A stretch of DNA of 64,000 bases. Source: Shinisaurus crocodilurus. Lineage: Eukaryota; Chordata; Lepidosauria; Squamata; Shinisauridae. A program made the translations under genes and the position numbers. Shown here in pieces: positions 11,601 to 23,600 of the stretch (the stretch's first letter is position 1; each line of letters starts with the position of its first letter). The notes under the pieces are model-generated. The model had not been told where the DNA came from. It was given only the letters and a program-made list of their open reading frames with translations, and made no database searches. The stretch is taken from NCBI GenBank assembly GCA_021292165.1, contig CM037876.1, positions 111,543,379 through 111,607,378 on the forward strand, written 5' to 3'.

Positions 11601-14600
11601 TACATTACAAAGTGTATAAAATTTATATCAAGATTTTTTTTAAAAAAAACCCATAACCAGGATAAAGGATCACTATATTAACAAGGAAGTGCGGCAAGCT
11701 ATGGCAGCTGTACAGAATTTGGCCACTTTATTAGTAATGGAGGGGATCTTGTCAGAAAGTAGCAGCAGTATGTAATAATCTTCTGATCTACCTGGGAATT
11801 TACATAAAATAGGTAGAATAAGTTCTTTGCGAATGTCCTGATAGAAGGAACAATATAAAAGAACGTGACCCACAGTTTCAACTTCCCCATTATTACAGGG
11901 ACAGAGACGGTGGGTACATGCTGTATCTGATTCTGCTGCATGTCTGTATCAGGAGGCTAGCCTCCTCCTCCTCCTCAGGTGGTGTTTGAACAGCCAATCA
12001 CATCCAATACATACATGCAACGGAAGCAGGCCTGGTTTGAGCACTGGGCATACTTGGGCAGCCATTCCAGTACGTGTGACCTGGCAGAACCCTCTGGGGC
12101 TGATGCCTACCTTGCCAGGGCTGCTGTTACTATATTCCTAGAACTGCCTCTGGTGTCTACTTACACTTAGGTATTGTAGAGTTGGGAAAAGTGCAGAAAA
12201 GAGCAACTAAAATGATCAAGGCACCGGAGCAACTCCCCATGAGGAAAGGTTACAGCAGCTGGGATTGTTTATCTTAGAAAAAAGGCAAGTGAGGGGAGAC
12301 ATGACAGAGGTGTACAAAATTATGCATGGTGTGGAGAAAGTGGACAGGGAGACATTTTTCTCCCTCTCTCATAATACTAGAACCCAGGGTCAACCCATGA
12401 AGCTGATTGCTGGGAGATTCAGGACAGATAAAAGAAGGTACTTCTTCACACAATGCATAGTTAAACTATGGAATTCACTTCCACAAGATAATAGTGATGG
12501 ACTACCAGTTTGGAGGGCTTTAAAAGGTCATTGGACAAATTAATGGAGGAGGAGGAGGCTAGCCGTTGGCTGCTAGTCCTGATTGGCTATATGCTACCTC
12601 CAGTGTCAGAGACAGTATGCCTATGTACACCAGTTGCTGGGGAACATGGGCAAGAGGGTGCTGTTGCACTCATGTCCTGCTTGTGAGATCCCATAGGCAG
12701 CTGGTTGGCCACTATGTGAACAGAGTGCTGGACTAGATGGACCCTTGGTCTGATCCAGCACGGCTCTTCCTAGGTTCTCATGGTCTTAGGGTGCTTGCTG
12801 GTGCTGCAGTCATGCCGTAAACCCCAGGATGGGCTTACTTCGCAGTAGTGACAGCACATAAATGCAGCGGGAGCTGAGTGGCCACTTGGCTGCAGTTGGT
12901 ATTGGGAGGCTGGCATATCTTATCTCACACAATGAAGTGCCTGGCACTGCCTAGCCCCACTGGGCTCCCATCTTATTACAGCACTGTTGCCTCTCCTGGC
13001 TCAGCCCATTTGCAGTGGGCACTGACAGCAGCGCAGCACTATGCAGAGGGCCCACACAAGCCTGGCACTGGCTCTGAATGGAATTTCTCATCCCAACTGG
13101 AAGCTGATAGGACAGAAGCAAGGCCAGAGCAGAGGTGTAGAAGGTATTCTCCTCTGTGGGTACATACTTTGGGCTCATGGACCCTTTGATAGTTTGACTT
13201 ATTAACTTGTCATGGGACCCAGTAGTTCCTCCACGACTTGTAAGTGTGCAACCACACACAGTTTGAGAATTGCTTTTTTAAAAAATAATAATAGGGCACA
13301 GTTTGAATGAGACCATTAGGCACTTTTAGTTCCCAGGGCCAGTGCAAGGCAGTTTGGTGCCCTAGGCAAGATCAGATATTTAGCGCCCCCCTTCCCACTT
13401 GAGCCCTCCCTCCCTCCAGCCCTATGCTCCTGGCGCACCCCTTAGCCCGGTGCCCTAGGCAGCCGCCTAGTTGGCCTAATCATGGTAGCACCAGGCCCTG
13501 TTAGTTCCCCATCGGTTTTAATGGAGTTATGCACATGCTTTTACACTTCTCCTGTTGCAATCAACAGAACTTAAAAGTGCTTTAAGTTTGACTTTTTATC
13601 TAAATATATTTTAGAGGGAAGATTACTCTCATAAACAAGGTGTCATTAGAGGTCTTATGTGTGATTTATTTTATTTTATTTATAATTATAATTATAATTG
13701 ATTCCATATTTCCACAAATATGGAAGACATCATTTTCAGGATTCAGCTGGTATTAACTTAAGAGGAATAAGTCTGTAAATAAGTTAGGATATGTCCTTTT
13801 CCAGTAGGTTAGTTTATTGTAGGGTCAAACTAGTAGAAACTTTTGTCACCCAGTTTGTTCTCATGTAGTTTACTTATTAAAAATATGAGCTTGCATCTCC
13901 CCACCCTGGGCAAGCTGGATTGGGAGCATGGTGTGTGTGTGTGTGGGGGGGGGGGGCTGGCAGAGGCTATAAGCTTTTGTCCCCCCCACAATCCTGATTG
14001 GAATCACCACCCCCACCCCACCATCTTTGCTATTCACAATGGGAGAAAAGTCCCAATTGGTGCTACTACAAATAGCAGGTATGGGAAGGAGGCAATTCCG
14101 ATCAGGGCCAATGCAGGGGCAATTACTTATTGCCTCCCCACCCCACATCCCCATGCCACAGTCCTGACCTTGCTTCCCCCTTCTCCGCACGCCGGCTATT
14201 AATTTTTTAAAAATGAAGTGGGTGACAAAAGTCTCATCTGATTTGCTCCTTATTTTATCCTCATCCACAAATCATCTATTCAAAACATACCTACCGTATT
14301 TAGAAATGTGTTAAAGTAGGGACTCAAAACAAAGGACAGCTACTTACATGTTTTACAGCAAGTGGTGTCAATGTTTGAAATTTTACCCTAAAAAGAGAAC
14401 ACATGTCATTTGAGACAAACACCGCACTCTCTTGCTCTTACTCTCACTCACACACAAACACTTTCTTTTTGCAATCTGTGATGTACTTTTTGGATAGCAG
14501 GAGATCTTTGACCTTGTGATAGCTAATGGTGGAACTAGGAGCCAAGCTGATGTTGGAGATGTGTTTGTTTTTGCTCTGCCTAATTTGGATTGGGACATGT

Positions 14601-17600
14601 GTGTGTATGTGTATGTCTGAGAGAGAGAGATGCTACCATGATGTAGCCTCTGACCAAATAATTCCGCACAGAACAGCTATTAGCCACAGAGGGAGAAACA
14701 TACAGGTTCCTCATACTGTGATTTGAATTGGGGCTGCAGTGAAGGGGTGTTAGGAGGACCCCTGGTTTTACCCTGAGGAGCACTCAGATTCAGATGGGGC
14801 ACAGGTGGCCCCACTTCCAGGAGAGCTCTTGGTGCCCCCTTATATGCTTTCCTAGCCTGAGGATATGACTCTCTTATTGATGTCTGACTCTGAGGGTGGC
14901 TCCCCACAGTGGTTCTCCTGTCCCTCAGCCACACAGGAGCATGGGACTGCAGAAACAGACACTGCCCCTTTACGAAATGCAGTCACCATCCAGCAGTGGT
15001 GGAGCCACTGAAAGACCAGGCTCTGCCAGCTTTGGAGGGCCCTTGGGCAAAACACCCTCAATGGGCCCGCCGCAACCTCAGGGAGTCCACTTTCTCACTG
15101 CCATTGTCACCAGCTGCTATTGCTCCTCCTGCTCTATCTCATCAAACACTTGGTTATTTGACAGGCAGAGAGCCAGTGAGCAAGCAGGCAACGACATCGA
15201 ATGCTCCTCCTTTTCACCACCACCGTTCTGGGCCAGAGCAAGAGGCAGGATGAACAAGCAAGTTGCAATGATGAGGAGCAGCAGCAGCAGCAACTCCAGG
15301 GAACTCTTGTCCAGTGTGGCCCTGCCAGGGTGTGGCCGCCAGGCAGGTGCCCAACCATGCCTACCCTTGATGCCACCAGCCCTGTCTGCCACCCTTAAGG
15401 CCTCAGTTGACTGAAGTCCTTTGCTTGGACAACTGTTCCTTATGGGAGAACACTCCAGCCAGCATTTTGTGCATTGTGTTATCCAAGTCCTGACATGATT
15501 TCTGCCTTGCCTGGTGTGACCCGAACAGACAGTGAGTGCTGTGTTGCAGTCCACTTCCCCTGGGATTCACACCTAGTCAGGACAAGGGGAAATAGGTGAA
15601 ACCTCTCTCTCCTGTGCCGTGGCCCCAATCCAGACTGAGTCCTCCGAGGCTGCTTTTGGCTAACAAAATGTAAAAGGTGTCAGAAATGAAATTATGCTTC
15701 TCTGATATCGTGTCTAGTTTGGCCCTAAGTGTTACCAGGAACACAAGGCTGCTGCCAGAAATGTCAAGTCCTTCCATAACATGTATGTTGGGTCCCCAGA
15801 TGTTGCTGGACTACAGCTCCCAGAATCCCTTGTCATTAGCCATGCTGGCTGGATATGCTGGGAGCTGTAGAGTGGCTTATAATTCAGATTTAAAACAATA
15901 AAACACTATAACAAATAGTAGCCTCGTCTTAGGTTCTCCCCTTCCCATCTGTAATGTGTAATGCTACAACTTAGCCTGTGTCCCGGCATCATGACACAGA
16001 ACATTTCCTTGCTCCCACCACCACCACCACCAAATAATGTATAATGGGAGTGGGGGGGAAACAGCACAATGACATCAGGATGTGGATAAGATGCACCGGT
16101 TGTCCCACATGAAACTGCCCAAACACTGCAGCCATTAAGGGGAGGCCCTGCTCCACATCCCTTCGCCCTGTGGGGTGTGGAGGGTGGGGCTAAGCCACCT
16201 TGCCAGGACTCTCTGCCCCAGGAGACCCGGCTTACCAGCTCATTGGCAGCAGGCCAAGTTGTTTTTGTTTAGTTGTGCATTTTATGGAAATGCTTGCTAA
16301 CTCTGACTGCACTAGATGGTTGGTCTGGCTGCTGTTTTGTCTTTTTGTTATTACCAGTTGTCTTTTGTAACATCTAGTTCTGTCCTAAAATACATGAGTT
16401 ATCAATAAAAGTTGATTATTAGTTTAACCCGTTATTCTGATTAGTGTTGGACCCAACTTTTCAGCCCAGCTTTTTTCAGCCAATTGCAGGGAGAGGAGTG
16501 TAGAATCACAAAATACCCCCCTCCCGAAAATCGGGGTGGGTGAATTTCCCTGGAGTTTTCACGCATGTGTATTGGTCTTATCTATTTCATTACGCAACAA
16601 GATGTCTGAGGTTGTTTGTTTTTTTTTACTTCTGCACGTCTTTTTTTTTTTTTTAAAAGTTTGCACAGTCAGTCATACCATAATGAACTGCAGCTGGGAG
16701 TCTGCTGAGAGAGCAGTGCAAAGTGACTGCACAGAGTGCTTTTAAAGTGTACAGTAAAAAAAAAAAGTGTCATATAGTCGGTCACTAAAATAGATGTAAA
16801 AACAAAAACAAATGTGGAAACTGATGGGTGTATTTATTTTTGTTTTTCACCTTCATTTTGCTTAATCTGGCAGGTTAGAAAAAATGCCTGCAAATTTCAT
16901 ACCATTTGGATAGAAAAGAGATGAAGTTACAGGAAGACGAAGAAGACACAGTGGGTTTCCGTTGAAAGAAATAGGACACTTATGAGATGATACCCCCTTT
17001 TAAAATTAGTTCCAAAATGATGAGCCTTTTGTCCAATCTGCCTGAAATTTGGCAGGTATGATGCCCTGGACAAAAAAATGTCAAAGTTACAAGCACGAGA
17101 AGACTTGTCAGCAGAATCTGTCTCTTTTGCTGTCTTGCATCTTTGGATCCATGTGGTGCTGGGACCAAATGCTGGCTGAAACATACCTGCCCGCTCTCTC
17201 TGCCTTGGGGCCTTTCTTAATCTACAGGGGAACTGTGGTCAAATGCCAGCTAAAGCAGCCTGTATTGCAGTGTTCTCCAACCTTGGGTCCCCAGATGTTT
17301 TTGGCCTACAACTCCCAGCTGGGGCATGCTGGGAGTTGTAGGCCAAAAACATCTGGGGACCCAAGGTTGGAGAACACTGCTGTATTGGATGCTGAAAAAT
17401 GCTAGTCTCTCTCAGCACACTTGACTCTGTCTCTCTCCCCCTGTGCCTCTTAATCTACTGGGCAAAAGGGCCCAACATTAAATGTCAAAACCTGATCTCT
17501 CTGCCTGCAGCTCTGCATGTATGAGGCAAAGGGACCAAACGTCAAATGTCAAAGCCTGACTACCTGCTTTCTCCGGAGTCTCTCTGCATCTGTGGGGCCA

Positions 17601-20600
17601 AATAATACCAGTCAGGCACCCGCCTCACGAGTCCTCCCAGCCTGCATGCTTATTGCTCTCCCTGCTGGGTGTCAAGAAAATGCCAACTTCACACTGTTGA
17701 CTCCATCTGTGTCCCTGGGAAAACATATCTTCTGCAATGCCACTTCATTGTTTTTCGTTGCATTTTCTATAGGCATGAATCCTTCAGGCATTCTACGATC
17801 CTGCCGGGACATAACTACCAATGCAACACAAAACAATTAACTGCCTCTAAAACAGGGCTCTCCAACCTTGGGTCCCCAGATGTTGCTGGACTACAGCTCC
17901 CAGAATCCCTTGCCATTAGCCATGCTGGCTGGGTATGCTGGGAGCAGTAGGCCAGCAACATCTGGGGACCCAAGGTTGGAGAGCCCTGCTCTAAAATATA
18001 GACCCTTTGTTCATTCCTCCTGAAATTTAGTAGGTTTGATGCCCTGGCAGGGTTGTAGAATGCCTGAAGGTTTCGTGCCATTTGGACAGAAAATTGTGAA
18101 GTTATAAGCAGGAGAAGTGGTCTTCCATAGTAATGCAAAATGTATGGGAGACTTTCTCCTTTTTAATTGCCTCTAAAATTGGAAGCCTTCCTCCAATAAG
18201 CCTGAAATTTGGCAGGTACCTGTTGTGACAGATTAGTATCGTGTCTGCAAATTTAATTCCATTGTGACAGAAAACACCAGTGTTACCTGGAACACATGAC
18301 AGGGCGGGTCTCCATTTAAATCAATAGAAAATGAAAATGAATGTAATTAAAATGAAAGGAAAATGAAACAAACACACTTAAAAGAAAGGTAAAATGAAAG
18401 AAATGGGGTTAGCAGCCATAAATGTGATAATGAATGACAGCAGAAGTTGAAGAAGTTGCCCGCTTTCTTATATTTACCATGCCGTTCTCCGCTTCATCTT
18501 CTCTTCCTCAGTGTCGAAATTTAAAATGTAAGCTCCTTGGGAGCAGAAACCTCTTTTTTGTGTATGATACCTTGTAAAGCACCACGTACACAAATGGTGC
18601 TGTTTTAATACTAACAGTACTACTACTACTACTAATTTATTTATTTAATTTATTTATTATATTTATACCCCGCCTTTTTTCCTGCAAGGAACCCAAGGCA
18701 GCTTACATAATCCTCCTCCTCCTCTCCATTTTATCCTCACAACAACCCTGTGAGGTAGGTTAGGCTGAGAGTCCGTGACTGGCCCAAAGTCACCCAGTGT
18801 GTTTCATGGCCGAGCGGGGACTAGAACCCGCATCTCCCGAGTCCCAGTCAACACTCTCACCACTACGCCACACTGGCTATTATTATTATTAATAATAATA
18901 ATAATAATCTGACACCTGTCCAACTACTTCATTGGTTCACTACTTACTCCTGCAGCCAGGCATTTATTAGGGTTGAATGGTGGACAACCAGTGATTTTTT
19001 TTTCCCAGATGAAGTCTCCTTTCATGTTGACTTTGCAAAAATGGCTGTCACAGCCATCTTGGAACGTTTCATTTGGCTGTAAAGATTGCAGAATGTACAG
19101 TTAAGCAAAAACGCAATTTTAATAGGCCACAAGTTTTTGTTGCTTTTATTAAAGCTACCGAGTAGATGACAGTCTGAAGGCCAAGCTCACAGATTTACCA
19201 ACCAGTATTTCCTGTATGTGGATGTGGAACAGACACTGACGCACTCCCTGCCCCACCTGCATGATGTGAGGTATGATACCGGGGCATAACCTATTCCTCC
19301 ACCTCCTTCTTTTGAGGTCGAACGGTTATGGGAGTTGGGCCTGTGTGCTTATGGCATGCTTCACATGTTAAGTTGTATGCATGATGTGGGGGTGAGCAGG
19401 GTCCCACTGCCCCACTACACCTGCAGAATATTTTTCTAGTAAATGTGTGAACCAGCCCTTATTATCTGTGTCTAACCCACATGAATAAGAAACCAAGCAA
19501 TGCAATAAGAGATGAACTAATATATAGAATGATAGAGGTAAGGTTAAAGCCTCCCACCCCCACCCCCACTGCTCATAGCACTGGGAAAACAGACAGCAAT
19601 CTGGATGTGGGTTGCTGGGGTGGGGGGAGGTTAACCACCCCCCACCCCCAGCAATCCTAATGGAGAAGATCACTATTTCTTGCTGCTATTAGCAGTGGGG
19701 AAATAGCCATTTATTCCCCACCACCCAGTTGAAGACTGATCAAGCCGGATGGTAGGGAAAAGTAGTTGGGGCACCCGGAGCTCTGGGGCCTGCACATATG
19801 TGCCCCATATGCAGGGCCGGTGCAAGGTAGTTTGGTGCAGTTTGGTGCCCTAGGCAAGATCAGATATTTAGTGCGCCCCCCTTCCCACTTGAGCCCTCCC
19901 TCCCTATTTCTGGGCACCCCCTTTAGCCCTGCGCTCTAGGCAGCTGCCTAGTTGGCCTAATGGTAGCACCGGCCCTGCCCATATGTACTCTCAAGGGTAT
20001 GGATTGTGTTCCCATTCCAACTCAAAGGAAGCCTAACTATGGGGAACTGAATATGGGCACGTTCATCCCATTGCCTGTGCCTCTGTCCCTCTTTCTCTGT
20101 TGCCTCCTCCTCTTCTGTCAAAATTAGACTGCAAGTGAGCCCAGAGTGTTCTGCCAGTTGTTTTAGTATGCCCCATTGTAAATCCTCAGATTCAGAACCT
20201 GTCTTCTTTGCTTATGTTCTCTGGCACTATATCAATAATCAGTAATAATATTGCTACTGTTGTTGCCAGGGCTCAAAAAAAACAAAAAACAGGCAACTTG
20301 TTGCCTTTTCATTTTAAGTTTAGAGGAGAACAAATTCTCTAGCAAAAGCCCAGTTCTTGTCAATGGGATATATGCTGGAAGCTGTGGAGACTTCCCTGAC
20401 AAATTCCATTCACGCAGCATTGCAGGAATATGAAACTGTTGGTAAAGGGAGAGGAACAGCACTGCAAATATCTTAGGACAGACATGTAAAATATACTGAC
20501 CTTCAAGTACAGAGTGGTTCGGTCCCTCAGCTGTATGGAACAGACAGTTGGCAAACATTTACCACAGCAAGAGCCAGATACTTTTTCCATCCTGTAATTC

Positions 20601-23600
20601 TGCAATGAAAGAAAACTAATGATTTCTCTGAATCCCAGGCCTAACATGAACATTGAAATAATCTGTTGAAGTGCAATGACATTGGTCCAGTTAACTCTAG
20701 TATGGTGATCTACAAATAAACACTTTCATGTGGTGGGGCTGAAGCTGCAAAATCTGTGACCAAGTAGGCATGTGATTATGGAGAACCTCAAAGACATCCT
20801 AACATCAGTGGCACACCTCCCTTCGGAGCTGCTGATCCTAGGAGAAGGCATCCCATGTCATCCTCCTTAATAACGTGGTTATCAGGTAGTGAAGGAACAG
20901 AACTGCCTTTTCATTTTGTATATAGTTTGATTTGGATATTACAGAGTTAATGTTTCTCTGTGTATGTTCGTCAAATGTAAAATCCAAAAGGTTAAAAGTT
21001 CAGTTAATTTTAGGTCTGGGTGTCACCAGGTCTAAGAGCATGAGAAAAAACTGGAGGTTCAACAGATGGTTAGCCAGATAAGGAGCCCACAGGGATGTTG
21101 AAGAGTCCTTGGTCTCGAGTCACGAGTCGAGTCACGAGTCTTTGGACCCGAGTCTCGAGTCCGAGGTCTGAGTCCTTGGTCCAAAATGGTGACTCACAAG
21201 TCACGAGTCACAAGTCACTCCCAAAGCAGACTCCACGAGTCCCTATTAAAATCAATGGGGGGTTTTCCCAACAAAATAAGGCTACTTCAGATGTGTGGTT
21301 TAAATAAATTCTAGGCACAAGTGTGCCTTTTTATTTCAAAACTCTGCAACTGATTTTGGCAAGAACAGACCAGGCAGACAAACCCAAAATAACCAGACAG
21401 GCAGAGGAGGCAGGGAACCCCAAAGCAGGCAGGCAGAGGCCTTTGTCTTGGACAATTCAACTGTTGAACTGGTCAAGAAGAGACCAGGCAGGCAGAGGAG
21501 GCTGGGAACCCCAGACAGGCAGGCAGAGGCAGCCAAACCCAAAATGTCTGAAAGGTTGCATTTTAGAAAAATGATTTTAAAAAATAAACTTGCTGTACTT
21601 CCTAAAACTTATCCATGTTGCATTTGAGGAACATGATTTTTTCTAAATGTTTGGCCCCCATTCTGGAATGGTGAGATCTCATCACAATTCCACCCTCACT
21701 GAACACCCGCTCCACTGGTGATGAACTTGCTGGAACCAAAAACACACTCAGAGCAGCCACACAGAGTAATCTCAGGTCCTTCTTCTGCCTCTCCCAAGTA
21801 CGCAACACATCAATCAAAATAAATCTTGACACACTGTTGGGGCTGCACTCCTGGTAGCCGTCCATAGTGGCCGAGCAGCGGCACACCTCACTTCCATGCG
21901 CTCTTCGCCAGCAATCACGCTCCTCTCCACTCCTTCTGGCACAGCCCAGGGATGTTGAAGAGTCCTTGGTCTCGAGTCCCGAGTCGAGTCTCGAGTCCCA
22001 TTAAAAATATTGGGACTCGAGTCCGAGTCGAGTCAGAGGGGGGACTCAGTCCGACTCACGAGTCGAGTCCTCGAGTCCGAGTCCCCATCCCTGGGAGCCC
22101 ACAGAAGAGTTTTATTTACATTGTGGTTCTGAACATAGATTTCAGTTCTGCAAAATGCAGACATTTAAAAAAAAAAAAAAGTGTGCAGAGCTCAGCAGAA
22201 GGAATTCAGGGTAAAGGTGACACCACTACCCTAATTGGTCAGTTATAAGAGCACAGGTTAGCTTTCAACATATAAAATTATATGTAAGATTAGGAAACAG
22301 TCGATAAAACCATCTTAAAGACAAAACTAAATTATCTTAATATATTTGTTTTATCTTTACTCTTGTAAATAAATAACATGATGTATGTATGTATGTTTTT
22401 TACGTTTGGTCTATGACCGTAACTAAATAAACTGAACTGAACTGAACTGAACATATAAAATGTTGAGGCAAACTGGCAGTTTTTAGAATAGAAGAAGACT
22501 GAAAGGAAAGAAGAATCACAAAGAGAAAGAAAACCAGAAAGCTGTTTGGGAGAAACTGAATGCTTGGACAAGCTGAGAAGTATGACAGTAAGATATCACA
22601 GGGAAGAACATGAGAAATAGGGACACAGTCTAGTTAAGAATAGCTGACCATCTAAAGACAGTATGGGATAATGAATTTGAAGAGGTGACCTCGGGAACAA
22701 TATATGGGATAGACGGATTGTGAAAGTTATGTCAACTAGGATAAAGGAGAACTTTATAAAATAATATGGGTATGGTACCTACCGTAACTCCAGTAAGATT
22801 AAATAGAATAGATAACAATTGCTCTGCACTTTGCTGGAGAGGATGTTGTGGCGGAATGACAGGCAGAAGCCCAAGGAGGGGCCAACCTGAACATTCCAGA
22901 GGCTCTTATTGGTTGAAGCAGAGAGCATAGAACCCCAGGGAGTTGGCAGTTAAGGGTTGTTGGTTGTCAGTTGGGGAAGAGAGTGGGTTGGAGTGAGAGA
23001 GGGAGTGGGAGAGGTTAATAGAGTAGGCAGGGAAAGGTGGTACTTAAGAGAAGAGTTCAGACAGGAAATCTAGTACTAAGTTGTGAGAAAGCAAACGTGA
23101 ATGTGTTAGTAATGTATAGAACAATTCACAGGAGTCTCCACTTAGGGAGTGAGGGACCTTCTGTCTGAGGAAGAAGGAGAAACTCTGGACTAGTGTGAGG
23201 GACAGTTAAGTTCCCTGGTCTGATACTGTAACTTTCAAGTAACCAAGCCAAATTGATACAAAGAGCACTGTATAACATCTGCCTGCCTTTAACCTGAATC
23301 TAAGCAAAGAACAAGTTTGAATGTAACTGTTGAAATTCCAAGTTATCTGTTCCTGAGTTGCATATCAGTTTAGAGACTTTGTTAGAACAATAAATCCATC
23401 TTTTTATTCAAAGTTCTAATTCTCCAGAGTCTGACTGGTGACAGGAAAGTAAGAAGTGAATTAACGGAGGGGCACCCTGCTACATGTTATAATAACTAAA
23501 TAAAATTTATTTTAAAAAAAAGAATAGCTGGATGCATTTACCCTGGTTATTTTCTTACCATTTTGCTCTTATGGTTTTGGTGTGTGTGTGGGCTGTAACT

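Larger units (their letters stand above)
7339..14347 (-). other. VWF: VWF intron (51 to 50 equivalent), 7.0 kb
   Basis: It contains an AT-rich repeat at about 8120-8860, a palindromic patch at 9833-9953, a LINE 3' end at about 11480-11960, a CR1 3' end at about 12180-12785, a short hAT-type element at 13334-13500 and an inverted-repeat-bounded segment at 13839-14232. The rest (7339-8100, 8860-9600, 10010-11470) shows nothing I can name. Confidence 0.7.
16860..18290 (+). repeat. Diverged repeats with 'cctgaaatttggcaggt' motif
   Basis: Related segments near 16863, 17030, 18018 and 18194 share a 'cctgaaatttggcaggt' line followed after about 50 bases by 'caaatttc.taccatttgga.agaaaa'. The region is interrupted by two family C insertions, so it is older than they are. 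The family was not identified. Confidence 0.5.
14388..18947 (-). other. VWF: VWF intron (50 to 49 equivalent), 4.6 kb
   Basis: The intron contains one truncated and two complete copies of a palindromic hAT-type family (15787-15876, 17268-17379, 17853-17988), a SINE at 18634-18878, and several diverged copies of 'cctgaaatttggcaggtatgatgccctgg' between 16860 and 18290. The stretch 14400-15780 shows nothing I can name, although frames of 114-172 codons cross it. Confidence 0.7.

Noticed and set aside
14896..15554. Overlapping frames of 114-172 codons on both strands
   Set aside because: No recognisable domain, no splice support, and similar-length frames on both strands; the region is simply poor in stops.
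18634..18878. tRNA gene in the SINE head
   Set aside because: A- and B-box-like words are present, but the cloverleaf is not preserved; it is a tRNA-derived SINE. The same applies to 56229-56471.
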